This document shows positions 11,236 to 23,615 of a stretch of DNA of 64,000 nucleotides, piece by piece. The stretch's first letter is position 1, and each line of letters begins with the position of its first letter. The stretch is from contig QNQO01000533.1 of NCBI GenBank assembly GCA_003290165.1, forward strand, positions 643,735 through 707,734, written 5' to 3'. The notes below the pieces were generated by a model. The model was not told the DNA's origin. It saw only the letters and a list, made by a program, of their open reading frames with translations, and did not search any database. Origin of the DNA: Berberis thunbergii. Its lineage: Eukaryota > Streptophyta > Magnoliopsida > Ranunculales > Berberidaceae. A program made the position numbers and the translations under genes.

Positions 11236-12650
11236 TCAGGCTCTGAATACGTGCGTAATGCACTTGTCGGCCCTCGAAGGTGGGTTGCATCTACATCTCG
11301 AGAAGTGTCCTTTTGTGGGACCTATTAGGTTGCTCACCTTCCGAGCAGACTCCGCGAAGTACATATATAATGCCAAGAGCTTTTTCTCTATCTCCTTGAT
11401 GACATCCTCCATTTTCTTTGCTCGGTATTTCCTTTTGTCTGGACTCATGAACTTTTTGAGCTTCCCCTTTCGGATCCAATATTCTATCTCACTCCTAAGA
11501 CTTTTGCAGTCCTTACTGTCGTGGTCACCCTCCTTGTGAAAGGAACAATATTTGTTGTTATCGTGCCGGGAGGATCTCCTCGCTGTTTGGTGGGCCACTT
11601 AAATTCTCCCCAATTCTTAATGGAGTTGAGGACGTCTGACATACTGGAGTTGAGGGGATAACATTTAGACCCAACGAAGTTGGAGGTATTATTTTGCCTT
11701 TCGCGTCTAGAATCGAGTTTGATTTCATTGCTTTCATGGTAGTTTTCCTGTTTATTTCCCTCATTCTTGTTTTTGGAACTAGAGGGGTTTTTTTCAAAAA
11801 AATTTCTCCTTGGCGGCCACCATCTCATCGTGAATGATGCATTTCTGGACACTTTTCAACAAGTTCGCCATATCGGTTGGAGGCTCTAGACTAAGGAAAT
11901 AGTAGAACTTGCGTCTTCTCAAACCTGAGGTGAAGGTTGTGACCGAGGCGTCGTTACTACAGCTGTCGACGAGGGTCAACTCATCATTGAAGTGTGTCAC
12001 GTATTCCCTAAATGTCTTGTTCGGCTTCTGTTTGAGGGTGAGCAGGTAATGCGACCCCTTCTCGATTCGTTGGTTACCGACGAAGCGAATGAGAAACATT
12101 GTCGCCAGTGTCAGGATGAGTCGATGGATTTCGGAGGGAGGTTGTGGAACCAGGTCAGTGTTGACTTCTTCAGGCTGGTGGGGAATGATTGGCACATTAT
12201 TGTTTCAGATCCTTCTTTGAGCGCAATTACATGCTGAAGTTTGTAAGTGATCGGACGGGTTTGATGTCCCATTGTAAAACTCTAGCTTTGGCGGGTGAAT
12301 TTTTCGGCAGGGGCTCGTTCATGATGTGATCCATGAACGGGGGATGGTGAGGTTGAACATCACGTCAGGATTGGTGGCCCCATGCCGGAGAGGATTATGC
12401 AATTTGCGGCTCTATACGTTGGGTGTCCGTTGGCCGCTCATCCACTGAGAGCGCGCTGGGGCAAAGTTTTCCTGAATATGTTCTCCGGTGTCTTCCGAGG
12501 ATGGGGCTCTCCACTACTCTTGGTCTCCTTTGACGGGTGGAAGATTTCACTGGGTGAATATCTCCACTGTTCATGCAGTTTGCTGCATCTGGTTGACAGT
12601 AAATCAACCTTGGGGTCCATCGTGGCGTTCATGCAAGTGCGAAAATGTCA
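11236..12650 (-). pseudogene. Gypsy retrotransposon gag, decayed
   Basis: On the minus strand, about 12195-11800 encodes a gag core including SHYLLTLKQKPNKTFREYV and HFNDELTLVDSCSNDASV, matching the plant Retrotrans_gag family (usual form: LKQ...E SLR EYV..FN). About 11598-11240 encodes CSFHKEGDHDSKDC, the CxxHx(4)HDx(2)DC knuckle of plant Tat/Athila-type gag proteins, followed by RSEIEYWIRKGKLKKF. The N-terminal part near 12650-12430 (DLLSTRCSKLHEQ) is homologous to the plus-strand copy at 14225 onward. Frames are split by stops and shifts, so no functional protein is expected. Confidence 0.7.
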
Positions 12651-13205
12651 GAGGTTTGCACTAACTCCTATGACTAGTCCTTGGTCGTTTACGCAATGGA
12701 GAATGGACATCGTCGGACCACTTCTGACATTGACTAGTAAAAAATTCTTTCTTGTAGTCATCGTCGAGGCTGAGCACCTATCCAAAATAGGGCAGGTCCA
12801 AATAAAAAAAATTCATATGGGCCACTGTCGTCTACAGATTTGGCATCCCCAAGGTATTGGTTAACGACAATGGAATTCAGTTCAAAGGTAGCAAGGTCAA
12901 ATAACTGTGCAAAGGTCTGGGAGTCGAGCATTACTTCTCCTCACTAAGACACCCCTAGGCCAACTACCAAGCGGAAGTTACCAACTGAACGATCCTAGAA
13001 TCCAACAAAAGGAAACTAAACGCGGCCAAAAGAAAATGGGTTTCAAAGCTACTAGGAATACTCTGGGCATATCGAATGACCAAAAGAATCCCTATCGAGG
13101 AAGCACCCTTCGCCCTAGCATACAGGTCAGAAGCTATGGTTCTGGTAGAACTCGAGGTGCCAACCTTTCGGACTGAAGAATTCAGACCAGACGGTAATGA
13201 TGAAG
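12650..13205 (+). pseudogene. Gypsy integrase core fragment
   Basis: The frame starting near 12655 encodes PMTSPWSFTQWRMDIVGPL, the start of the rve integrase catalytic core (first Asp in MDIVGP). After frame changes it continues with FGIPKVLVNDNGIQFKGS (second catalytic Asp, DNG), then a degraded EVTN where the third catalytic acidic residue would be, and an AYRMTKRIP / LAYRSEA tail. Several shifts and stops break it. It lies head to head with the minus-strand gag, so at least two elements or an inversion are involved. LTR-like sequence follows at 13212. Confidence 0.7.
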
Positions 13206-13211
13206 CCTTTC

Positions 13212-13330
13212 GCTAACGAGATTATCATGACACGTGTATGACGCAAATTAATTGACGGTTTTGTGTATCATCACCTAACATTTCTCAATACGTGTTTAGG
13301 TCCACGCTAATAAACATCATGATAAATTGT
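13212..13330 (+). repeat. LTR-like fragment downstream of integrase
   Basis: ATTATCATGACACGTGTA and TGTATCATCA match the sequence at about 5030-5090. This is the position where a 3' LTR would follow the integrase of a plus-strand Gypsy element. Confidence 0.4.
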
Positions 13331-14090
13331 CTTTGTAGGTGTTTTAGGTCACCATTTTAGGTGGTCTTGGACAATGGACATTGATTGGCCTCTGGCTGCC
13401 CAGTGTCGTGACCTTGCTTGCTTTGGGATTATATTGGAGAATTGCTTTTTCATATTTTAATGTGTATCTCAAGGCATGCATGTCGAATGGATGAACTTTA
13501 ATACGTTGTTTCTTATGCGAATCTTTATTTTTTTTTTCTCAAATTTCCCATTCAAAAGGAAGCTCAAAGGATAGTCTTACATTTAAGTCATGTGTATGTA
13601 GTGAGTTTCCTTTAAGTGTAAATCGAAAAACCCAAGTACGATTCATAGAATGGGAAGTCAAAATAAAGAAACTTGTGTACTTTTAATCCAAAATACTATA
13701 AGTTTTTCTTTGTACAGGTTATTTTGGATATGGATTGTTTCATTTCATCCTTGTTGATGTAAACAAAATATCCTTTAAATCTGCGTCGTACGCATGTCAT
13801 GATAGCTCTCGTCAGCAGAGCCAAAGGCGGGACTTGTTTGCCTACCCATCTAGTCACAGGCCCCAAACAATACTAAGCCCATATTTGACAGAATCCAAAA
13901 GTTGGGACATTCTGACATTGTCAGTCGCCCTACTTAGGCTCACACGTCACACATGGTCATGTGCGTTCCCTGTGCAAGTCTAACAAGGTCAAGGAGAACA
14001 ATATTCGATACATCAGTTTGGCACTGTCCATGGAAAATGATGAAGTTCCTTAAAAAAAACAGTGATATCCCCTTCCTAACGATCCAAAGA
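13331..14090. other. No recognisable gene
   Basis: Mixed-composition sequence with no convincing frame. It may be LTR and leader sequence of the Gypsy copy whose gag begins at about 14091. Confidence 0.3.
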
Positions 14091-15570
14091 TATGGTGACC
14101 ACGAGATCTCGCAACAATGGAAACATTCCTGAGCCCTCAAAGGCTCGTATTGTAGAGCATCACCAGTTCTGGCGGATCCGGCACCTCAGGGGAACAAAAT
14201 CAAACCCCCACACCAGTAGCAGTTGCGGCGAACACCATGGCGGATCTACTGTCAACCCAGATGCAATAAATTGCACAAGCGGTGGAAATGCATACTTAGT
14301 AGAACCCTCTACTCGTGGAAGGAAACTAGGAGTAGCGAAGAGCCCGTCCCGAGAAAATACCAGAGAACACGTTAAGGAGAGTCGCACTTCCTCTGCAGGT
14401 TCTCAATAGACCAGAGGCAGAGGGCGGCCAACAAAGACCCAATGTCTAGGGCAGACAAACAAGTCTCATAGAACCCCCTCCGGCTAGGGGCCACCAATCC
14501 TGATGTACTATTCAACCTCACTGTCCCTCCGTTCAAGGATCACATCATGAACAAGCTTCCGCCGAAAGAAGTCACTCCGGTGAAGTGAGAGTTGTACAAC
14601 GAGATGACAGAAATTACTGTTCTTTTCAGAAGGAGGGTGCTACGACACTTAGGACTGCAAAAGCCTCAGGAGAATAGAGTATTGGTTCAGAAAAGGGAAA
14701 TTATAAGAGTTCATGAGCTTAGACAAAAGGCAGGATTGGGCAAAGGAAAGGGAAGATTGTGTAAAGGAGATAAATAAAGAATCTCCTGGCATCATATATG
14801 TTTTCATGGAGTTGGCTCCGAAGGCGAGCAATCCAATAGGCCCCGCAAGAGGACACTTCTTGAATTGGGGGCACGGCCCACCAACGAAGACAAACAAGTG
14901 CAATATGCAAGAATTTAGAGCCCAATCCCACCACTGATGTTCACAAACAAGGACTTCTAGGGCATTCATTCTCCTCACAATGATGCCCTGGTCATCTCGG
15001 TCCTCGTTTCAAAGTGGGAAGTAAAAAAAGCCTTGGTGGAACAAAAAGCTCTTAAAAGTCTTGTTTCGCAAAGCCTTTCGCGATATGCAACTCAAATATG
15101 AAAACTTAACACCACCAACCACCCCATGGTCGGGTTCATCGAGATAAATGCTTCCTTATTTGGAAAATCAACCTAATGGTAGTGGCAGGAGAGCCACAAT
15201 TACGAAAGTACCTTGTCCAGGAGTTCATGGTGGTCGATGCTCCATCTGTCTACAATCATCCTGGGGAGGCCTTGGCTCCATTATATGGAGGCAATAGTAT
15301 CTACTCTACACCAATGTATTAAGTACACTGCCAACCATGCCCAAGGGAATATTCATGGAGATCAACCTTAAGCTAGAAACTGTGACTATGCAGCACTGAA
15401 GCAGCTAGACTGCTAGCAATTATAGCTTGGGTGACATACGTATTAGACACTAGGCCCAGATGAGGGGGAAAAGTCACCCTGCATGGACAGAGAGAAAGCT
15501 CCGACAACCAAGGCTCAACTATTCTACGAGCCGGAATTCAGCATTGGAGATACAACCAGTCTAGTACAAA
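14091..15570 (+). pseudogene. Second Gypsy gag-protease remnant
   Basis: An ATG at 14092 opens MVTTRSRNNGNIPEP, a typical start of Tat-type gag. It is followed by degraded sequence homologous to the minus-strand gag at 11236-12650, including the end of the knuckle region (SNPIGPARGHF at about 14830 against SNLIGPTKGHF). Around 15220-15330 a broken frame still shows the element of an aspartic protease C-terminus (VVDAPSVYN then GRPWLH-like words in shifted frames). The last part (15488-15560) matches the minus strand at 10590-10640. No intact protein remains. Confidence 0.55.
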
Positions 15571-15578
15571 GCTAAGTA

Positions 15579-15627
15579 ATAACATTTATTATTTTTTATT
15601 TTATTTTTATTTTTTATTTTTTTATTT

Positions 15628-15690
<63 letters not shown>

Positions 15691-15808
15691 ATTTTTATTT
15701 TTATTTTTTATTTTGTTTTTTGTTTTTTGTTTTTTGTTTTTTTGTTTTTTGTTTTTTGTTTTTGTTTTTTTATTTTTATTTTTTGTTTTTATTTATTTTT
15801 TTATTTTT

Positions 15809-15841
<33 letters not shown>

Positions 15842-15893
15842 TTATTTTTATTTTTTATTTTTTATTTTTATTTTATTTTTTTTAATAATTTTT
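15579..15893 (+). repeat. T/A low-complexity minisatellite
   Basis: About 315 bases built almost only from TTTTTA and TTTTTG hexamer-like words (plus strand). Open frames across it (Phe/Tyr-rich) have no biological meaning. It sits just after the Gypsy remnants. Confidence 0.95.
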
Positions 15894-16169
15894 AGTAATG
15901 CCATTTACGTACTCATGCATTTTTTGTAATATAGGTAAGAACATTTGTGATGGACCACCGAGATATTTAGCACAATAAAGAACAATAAAAATTTTAGACC
16001 AAGAATTGAAACAAAGTGATTAACTTGTCGACTTTTAAGTCTAGAAATTTAATAAAAGAGGTTGAATGTAAGATAACAATTAGATACATGCGTCGCAGTT
16101 TATAGGATTGGAATGGTCTTAATTATAATAGAACAGTATTCAACGCCGTTGGAATCCCAATTATAACTC

Positions 16170-16367
16170 GTGAAATCTAAAATGTTCGAGGATAAGAGCG
16201 AGGAAACCAGCGAGGAATAAGGAGGTGCGGGCGGGGTGAACCGTTCACCCCTGAGCATGTTTTTGGCCGGGCCGCATCTCCGAGGGGGTGAAACGGGTTC
16301 ACCCCCCGCACCATCCTTTCTTCCTCTGCTGGTTTCCTCGCCCTTTCCTCGACACATAGAATCACTC
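16170..16367. mobile_element. Palindromic Mutator-type MITE, copy 2
   Basis: Same family as 4156-4344: AGCGAGGAAACCAGCGAGG on the left arm, CTGCTGGTTTCCTCGCCC on the right, a GGGGTGAACCG / GGTTCACCCC core and right terminus CGACACATAGAATCACTC. The arms have diverged more and the centre is longer (GTTTTTGGCCGGGCC). No target duplication is recognised, so it is probably an older copy. Confidence 0.75.
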
Positions 16368-16868
16368 TGATGGCAATGACAATTGACCACCTCAAGTCCT
16401 TAAAAGTTAAACTCATCATTACAACTCTATAGGATAGGTATACTAAATTTCGTTTTGTGTCCCTCAACTCACATGAGCGTGAAAAATAACACAATCGTTT
16501 AGACAAAAGCCCTATTTCTCTCTATCAAACATTCCAACGGGCCATACAACCAATCGACTCCCTCAAGCTGTCAACAACTCCTTCCTCTCAAGCAACTCAT
16601 CCTTTTGGTTTCGCCGGTCCTTCTCAAGCAACCATCCTCTGGTTGTGTCTGCTCATTATCTGTAAATCTTCAATTAAACTGCTAGTATGAAATGAGAAAG
16701 TTGTTATGAGCACATTGGTTCTTGTGTTTAATGTGTTGCTCTATTCAAACCACAAAATAAATCCAAGTTTGTTCTACATAGTGTTATCTACCCTCAATCT
16801 TAGTTGTAGCTTTCACTAGGTTTTTGTATTCAATTATTTTTAGATTTAGGGTTTCAATTGCTGTTACA

Positions 16869-18131
16869 GGGGGTATTCAATTATGGATTTTAATAGACTG
16901 TGAAAAATTTTAAATCTCATGGATTTAAAATATTTCAAAGAGCTTACAGAGTCCACTGAACTTTGATATATTTTAAGTGACTGGATTTTGATGGATTTTT
17001 ATTATTGGATTTTCTTGAATTTTGGGTTTCAATGGTGCGTCCACTGACGTAGCGTCCCTCCATTTAGCCCAATCCAACCCAAAGCAATGAAGTCTAGAAT
17101 TGACAAGTGAAGCAGAAGAAAGAAGAACTCACACACATACACACTCTGTAATGGTAAAGGTCAGCAGCAGCTATGCAGAGATCATCCGGCAATAACTTCT
17201 TCTTCCCTTCACCTCTCCAAAGGCTTTCAACATTCAAAGATAACAACACATCATCTTCTTCATCTCACAATACAACCACACCATTGCTAAAACTCATCTC
17301 CGACTCATTCGCTCTGACCCCATCTTCTCTGCATTTCTCTCTTCCGATTTCGACTCCACATGCTTCTCCTCTTCAAGCCCTCACTTCTGGCTCAGCTGAC
17401 GCACGTGTCGAGAAGCTTCAAGAAGGCATCCATACTTCTTGAGAAGCAACTCCGCTCTCAAGTCCTCTCTCACCATCACCATCTCCCTGCTCAATTATCA
17501 TCTCTCAATGACGCGGAATCTGCTATCTCTCTTATTTGATCTAGGATCTCAACTCTTTAATCCTCTCTCCGTCGCCTTCGTCAAGAAATCGCTCATCCTC
17601 ATCTCCACATTCGACTCCAATCCCTTCAACTCTCCAACATTCATCAAATATATTATCTCTTGTAATCTGCCATTAGCGTTTTGAGATTGTTCAACTGCAC
17701 TCTGAGAAAATCCAATAATAAAAAAAGGGAGAAAAGGTTGGAAACATAACTCAGATAAAGAAGAAATTGGAGTTGAAAGGAGAAACCAAAACACACAGTG
17801 TCGGTGGAGAGAGGAAGGAGAGAAGTTGAAATCCGAGGGGAAGAGGCTGGATTTGAAAAGGGTTTTGATATTTATACCTTTTCACACATAAATCCTTCAA
17901 AGTCCATCAAGTCAACAAATCCATCAAAATTTACTGTTTTTGAATACCCCCCAATTTTGGTGGACTTTTGAAAATCATGAATTGAATACCCCCTGATTTT
18001 AATGGATTATAAACAATCATTTAAAATCTGTATTTGAATACCTTAGATTTACATGTATTATTTTAAATCCTTAATTGAATACCCCTATATTTTAATGGAG
18101 TTAAATCTTTCACACTCCATTAGTGAACCCC
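16869..18131. mobile_element. Harbinger-like non-autonomous element carrying a COG5 exon
   Basis: The left end is GGGGGTATTCAATTATGG. The right end reads, in reverse complement, GGGGTTCACTAATGG and then GGGGTATTCAATTAAGG slightly inside. Repeated TTGAATACCCC words at about 17940, 17985 and 18075 mark the right side. Such GGGGTATTCAATT termini are seen in plant Tourist/Harbinger-type MITEs, but no 3-bp target duplication was confirmed. The interior holds the COG5 fragment (plus strand). The right interior, read on the minus strand, has a TATAAATATC box at about 17875 and a CT-rich leader, as if a promoter pointed at the captured exon from the antisense side. Confidence 0.5.
17173..17691 (+). 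pseudogene. COG5: Captured first exon of COG5 (conserved oligomeric Golgi complex subunit 5)
   Basis: COG5 is a subunit of the COG tethering complex that acts in retrograde vesicle traffic at the Golgi. The fragment starts with ATG at 17173 and encodes SPLQRLSTFK near residue 12, then pieces of DSFA, DPIFSAFLSSDFDS, SGSADARVEKLQEGI, LLEKQ-type LEKQLRSQVLSHHHHLPAQL, SSLNDAESAISLI, SSLRRLRQEIA and QLSNIHQ, in order. This is the N-terminal region of plant COG5. Frameshifts near 17318, 17375 and 17437 and stops near 17537, 17555 and 17670 break it. Homology stops abruptly near 17691 and the rest of the gene is absent. It is best read as an exon captured by the surrounding transposon. Confidence 0.7.
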
Positions 18132-18419
18132 AATTTTATTTGTTCCATATTCTTAGTTTGTTATAATCAGTACTTTTTGTTTCGTAAACAATGTTTCTTT
18201 TACATCAATATGATATTGTGCTCAAAGAAAAGATAGTTTAGATAACTTTCACTTAAAACATACTGAACTTGAGATCTAAATTAGAACGTCCAAAACACAT
18301 AGGGGTGTCCTAAAATGGAATAATGAACTTGATATTTGAATTAGGATAGGACACCCTAAACAGGAAGAGGTGTCTTAAAATAATGTACTTAATCTTAGAA
18401 ATTAGAACACACAAAACAT

Positions 18420-18576
18420 CGGTGATTCTAAATGGCGAGGGAAACGGGCGAGGGAGGGGGTGTGACCCTCCATCCCCCTCGAGATGCGCGCTCATGTGAA
18501 TCTCGAAGGGGATGGGGGTCAAACCCCCTCCCTTACCCGTTTCCTCACTAGTTTCCTCGCCGCCTAGCATCACTCC
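18420..18576. mobile_element. Palindromic Mutator-type MITE, copy 3
   Basis: The left arm GGTGATTCTAAATGGCGAGG faces the right arm CCTCGCCGCCTAGCATCACTC. The centre is CTCGAGATGCGCGCTCATG. It is flanked by the 9-bp duplication ACAAAACAT at 18411-18419 and 18577-18585. It lacks the GGTAAACGAGGTGG block of copies 1 and 5, so it is a shorter subtype. Confidence 0.8.
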
Positions 18577-18589
18577 ACAAAACATAGAG

Positions 18590-21500
18590 GGGTGTTCTCT
18601 AAAATATGAGAATATATAAGACTCCCCACAGTAGATGCATAAGGGATGTCTTTCATTTGTGCCTTTTCTAAATCATCTTTTGGGTTTTAGAGTAAACTTA
18701 ACTTACCACCCTTAGCAATGGGTCCATCACCATGTTTACAATTAGAGATGTCAAATCTAGTTAACACCATTTCGACATAAGCCTTCTCTGATAAGCCAAC
18801 AATACCACGTCATCTGTCATGATGAATTTCTATGCCTAACACAAAAGATGTTTTACCAAGATCTTTCATTTTGAATCTCTTTGAAAGAAATCTCTTGGTC
18901 AAGATAAGAAATCTACAAAAAAACAAGCATATGTCATTACTAGCTAGTAGGATGCATCAACATATAAAACCAGAAACAATAATTTCTACCACTAATCTTA
19001 CGATAAATAAAATGATCAATCGTATTTTCCTTGAAACCAAATGGGAAAATTACTTGATCAACTTTATATACCATTGACGAGATGTTTGTTTTAAGTCGTA
19101 GATGGATTTCCTCAATGTGCAAAATATATGTTACGACTCTTTAATCTCAAAACCCTGTGGTTGCTTCATAAAAATAGTTTATTCAACATTTCCATTCAGA
19201 AATGCAATCTTTACATCAATCTGATGTAGCTCTAAATCATAATGAACTACAAGGACCATTATGATTCTAAGAGTCTTTCGTAGAAACTAGAGAGAAAGTA
19301 TATTTATAATCAATGTCTTCCTTTTGAGTAAAGCCTTTAACGACAACACGTACCTTATATATTTCAATGTTACCTTTGGAATCATATTTGGTTTTAAAAA
19401 CTCATTTGCATCCATTGGTTTCACCTCCTTAGGTAACTCGACAAGATCCCAAACGTCCTTGTCCTTCATAGACTTTAACTCATCTAACATAACATTCATC
19501 CAATATGAAGAGTAAACACTTTGTTTGGCTTGAAGAAAAGTGATAGGATCATTTTCCATTTGTATATCAAATTCATGCGCATTGAGGATAAACTACATAA
19601 TCATCCAAATAGAAAATCTCTTCTTTTTATTGGATCTCCTTATTGACATTTGTAATTGAGGAGGTTGAGGTGCTTCTGGATTAGCATAAGGCAATCCAGC
19701 TATATCTTGGTGATTTGCATCCGCATCCTGTTTAAGAAAAGGTATGACCACGTTAATAGGTTGAATATCCATCATGGGAATGTCAACACATTCTTCTTCA
19801 AAACTAATATTTCTAAATTGTGTACTCCCACTATTCTAAACATCCTCAAATAAACTTGGCATTATTCGTCTCAATTAAGGTATTAGTAGAGAAGTAATAA
19901 AACTTGAATCCCCTTGATCTTTATGAATATCCAATAAAGTTGCAACTAATAGTTTTTTTAGTCCAATTTTCCTTCATGAGGCCAATAAGGCCTAGCCTCA
20001 GCTGGCACCCCCAAATATGTAAGTGTCGAATGCTAGGATGTCTACCAGTTCATAGCTCATATAAGGTTTTGTTGACTACTTTACTGGGTACTCTATTAAG
20101 GATATAAACTGCAGTCTTTAGGGCGTCTCCCTAAAAAGACTCTAGCAAGGTTAAATGACAAATCATACTCTGAAGCGTGTCTTTTAGGGTCCTATTTCGT
20201 CTCTAAGATACACCATTTTGACATGGTGTCCCTAACATAGTATACTGATGGACGGTGCCACATTCTTGTAAATACCTTGCAAATTGACCTGAACGATAGC
20301 TTGAACCATCATATCTACCTTAGTATTCACCACCACGATTAGATCTAATGGCCTTAATTTTCTTATTATGTTGATTTTCAACCTCGGCTTATAAGCCTTT
20401 AACACATCCAATGATTGTTATTTTTCATGTATTAAGTATAGATACACATCCAATCATTGTGATTATTCTGTATTAAGTAAAGATATCCATAGCGAGAATA
20501 ATCATCTGTAAAAGTGATAAAATACCGTTAACCATTCCAAGAAGCCGTAGGGAATGGTCCACAAATATTGGTATGTATCAAATCTAGGACACCTGAACTC
20601 CTATGAGCACCTAGCTTCCTACTGTTTGTTTGTTTATCTTTTATGCATTAAATACAAATCGTAAAATCTGTAAAATCAATGGTACCAAAAACTCCAGTTG
20701 ACACAAGCCTTTCGATCATCGATCAAGAGATATGACCTAGACACTTAAAATGCTATAACATAGAAGAGTTCTCATTAATTAATCTTCACTTAGTACTATA
20801 ATTTATAGCATGCAAAGTTTCATTTGATTGTAAGTGGGAAACATCTAAGTCTAACTTATATAGATTATTAATTATAGATCCGGTACCAACAACATTGAAA
20901 TTTTGTTAGAGACTGAAACTTTCTTTTCCATAAGAAAAAGTATAACTGCATTTATCCAAACTGAAAACAGAAATTAAATTCGCCTAAATGACGGTACACA
21001 AACAGTCTCATCCAAATCAAAACAAAAACCAGACTCTAATTTTAATCCAAAGACTTTGATTGCCTCCACACAAGCTTTATTGTCATTCCCCCATGTAAAT
21101 GAACCTTTCAGTATCATTTGGTTTCCGACTACTTATGCAATCACGCATGGAAACACTAATGTGAATAGTTGCACATGTTTTTATCCATCAGGAATGGCGT
21201 GGTTCCTCAACTAGATTAAATTCAAAACTAAAATTATCACCTTTCTTTGCGAGCAAATTATGATATTTGAGGCAATTCTTCTTCACATGACCCACTTTCT
21301 TGCAAAAGAAACATGTGGCGACCTTATCATGTTTATGTTGCACAATTTTCTGTGAAGTCCCATCAGATGCAGTTCCCTTGGCTTTAATAGAAATATTTGT
21401 TTTCCTTTTCTTGATTCCTGATTTTTTTTATTATTATAGATGTTCATCTTCTTGCACACACTAAGAAATGAGTTCATTAAGAGTCCATTTCTCCATATGA

Positions 21501-22080
21501 GTATTATAATTAATCTTGAAGGGACCAATATGTAAAGGAAAAGAAATAAAAATGGGGTGTATATGGAGATCATCCGAAAACTCAAACTTTAGTGTCCTAA
21601 TTTTGGAAACAAGATTAGACATTTCCATTATGTACTCCCTTATATTTCATTTGCCAGTATACCGCATGGTAACAAGTTTGCTAAGAAGTGTACTTGCCTC
21701 CACCTTTCCGATGCAACAAATCGGTATGCAACCTGGCGTAGGAAATCTTTAGCATTTTCCTTCTTAGGCATGGCACCACAAAAAGTTTCAGAAATTGAGC
21801 GTTTCATTATCATAAGACTAATGCAATTAGAGCGCTCCCACTTTTCATAAGAAGCTTTATCTTCAACTGAACTAGAATAAGTAAGCTTAGTGGGTGCATT
21901 GACACGAAGCGCGTAATCCAAATTCATACACCCAAAAACGAACTACTATATGTTTTGTCCATTTTTCAAAATTTAATCCATTAAGCACTGAAATGTTGTT
22001 TAAGTTGACAGATATCGAAGAAGAATTTACTAAATAACACAAAAGAAACAAACTCACAGTAAGATATATGTACACCCATC
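18590..22080 (-). pseudogene. Copia retrotransposon gag-pol, degenerate
   Basis: Read on the minus strand from 22080: gag with NLNNISVLNGLNFEKW, MNLDYALRV, SVEDKASYEKWERSN and MIMKRSISETF; a zinc-knuckle remnant at about 21300-21250; integrase remnants at 21000-20000 (for example a degraded RTPQQNGVSE-type segment near 20200); a pre-RT linker (about 19775-19590); RT start with SYWMNVMLDELKSMKDKDVW at about 19500; then QIDVKIAFLNGN, IFMKQPQGFE, SIYDLKQTSRQW and LGIEIHHDR, reaching the MKDIPYASTVGSLIYS motif at about 18640. The order gag-IN-RT is that of Copia elements. Many stops and shifts occur. The RNase H region and left LTR are missing, cut off near 18590. A 42-bp tandem duplication lies at 20401-20483. 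Confidence 0.8.
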
Positions 22081-22088
22081 AACCGTAA

Positions 22089-23615
22089 AACAATGATATG
22101 ATAACAAAAAAAATAACAAGTAATCATTATCATGCAAAATTTAGTCTAATTAAGGAGAAAACAAATAGACAAAGAGCAAAAAATAGTACATATAAATTTA
22201 CATTTTTAATAATGGGCCCTTATGATAAACCGAGCACACCATTACAATTCAGGTCTGTGGATAGGCATGGTAACATGTAAGTGGTTATCTTAAAACAACT
22301 AAGGCTAATTAATTTAAACAAAATAAAATCGAGCTTGGCCAAACAATAACCTTCCTTTTGGCTTATCACTGAATGCATTAGTAAATCTCAATAAAAAAAT
22401 TTACTTAAAATTAACTACCTTGGACAGTCCATAAATCGGCCAAAATAAAAATCTTCATTTGGGCCGATTTTTATTTGCATGGGTCATGATGCAACCATAT
22501 GTAATCCATTCAAATATTAATCTGAAATTTCAATTCAAATAATATTTCATGAATGAGGTCACTTAGGCGATGTAGCAAAAAATTTCACCTAAAGATAAGT
22601 TTTGGATTGCTAATTAAAATATTCTTCAAGTGCTCGTAAAAATTCCTTAAATGTAGGAGTAAAGAAGGCCAAAAATTGCAATTGTTCCAACACAAGAAAC
22701 TAACATACCAAACATGCCAAAAATTGGTCCAAACAGTTCTGAACCGGTTCACCGGACTGAACCGATCCAATTGGTCAAAACAAAATCGGCCAAAGTGAAC
22801 CGAACCTATCAAATTCAGCAGAAAATGACCCAATAGGACCCAACAGAAAATCAACCCAAGCCCAAAAGGCCTTCATCTTCTTCACCTTATCTCTTAGATT
22901 TGAGAAAAAAAACAAACAGAAAAAATAGGAAAAAAAACTGAAGAAGGTCGATCAAAAGACAACCCAGCTCGTGCCATCGATGCAATCTCTGACACTTAAA
23001 GCCTTTCCATCCCGACGAAAACACTCAACTTCAACCCAGCAGAGCCAAAACCCAACACATCCAACAACGGAATGACTGGCTGAGCAACATCATAACTGAT
23101 GATCAAATGGTTGGGTTTTGATCAGCACCGGAGGGATGAAGAGAGGTCTGATGTTGGTTAGAACTGATTATCGAAGGATGAGGGAGAGGTCTGACGTCGA
23201 TCAAAGGTAACTTTTTTTTAACAGTAAAGTCTGAAAAAAAATTTACGATGTCAGTTCTAACTATCATCGACCACCCAAAATATCCATATGGGGTCGATCA
23301 GCACCGGGTAAATCACAATCTAGTCGTCGGGAGAACTAGATCCGGTGAAATAAATTTCTATGGTTGGGTAAACACGTGAGGATTGATTAATTAATCAAGC
23401 AATAAAAAACATATGTTTTCTTCAATGATTCTGCGTACTTGACGTAGCCGTTGATGAAGAGTATCCTAATAACAATCCTCACGAAGTAGCAACATGCAAC
23501 AGGAAAATCTTCCACCTCCAGAACCTTCTCTTGTGTTTCTCAAAGCAGATGGGAAAAGAAGGAGATAGAGAATTTGGTTTGAAGTGAGATCTCAACCGTA
23601 TATATAGAACCCTAA
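22089..23615 (-). mobile_element. Copia leader and 5' LTR, left part
   Basis: On the minus strand TGTTATCATATCATTG at about 22106-22090 resembles the usual Copia primer binding site (complement of initiator tRNA-Met, TGGTATCAGAGC) with several changes, directly upstream of gag. Beyond it lies non-coding sequence with a TATATATACGG box near 23600. At 23615 the sequence is broken by the CACTA element and resumes at 32936. AACCGGTTC-rich words at about 22735-22805 may mark another small insertion. LTR limits inside this block are not resolved. Confidence 0.5.

Noticed and set aside
15713..15929. Phe-rich open frames as membrane peptides
   Set aside because: They are translations of a T/A low-complexity tract with no start context or homology.
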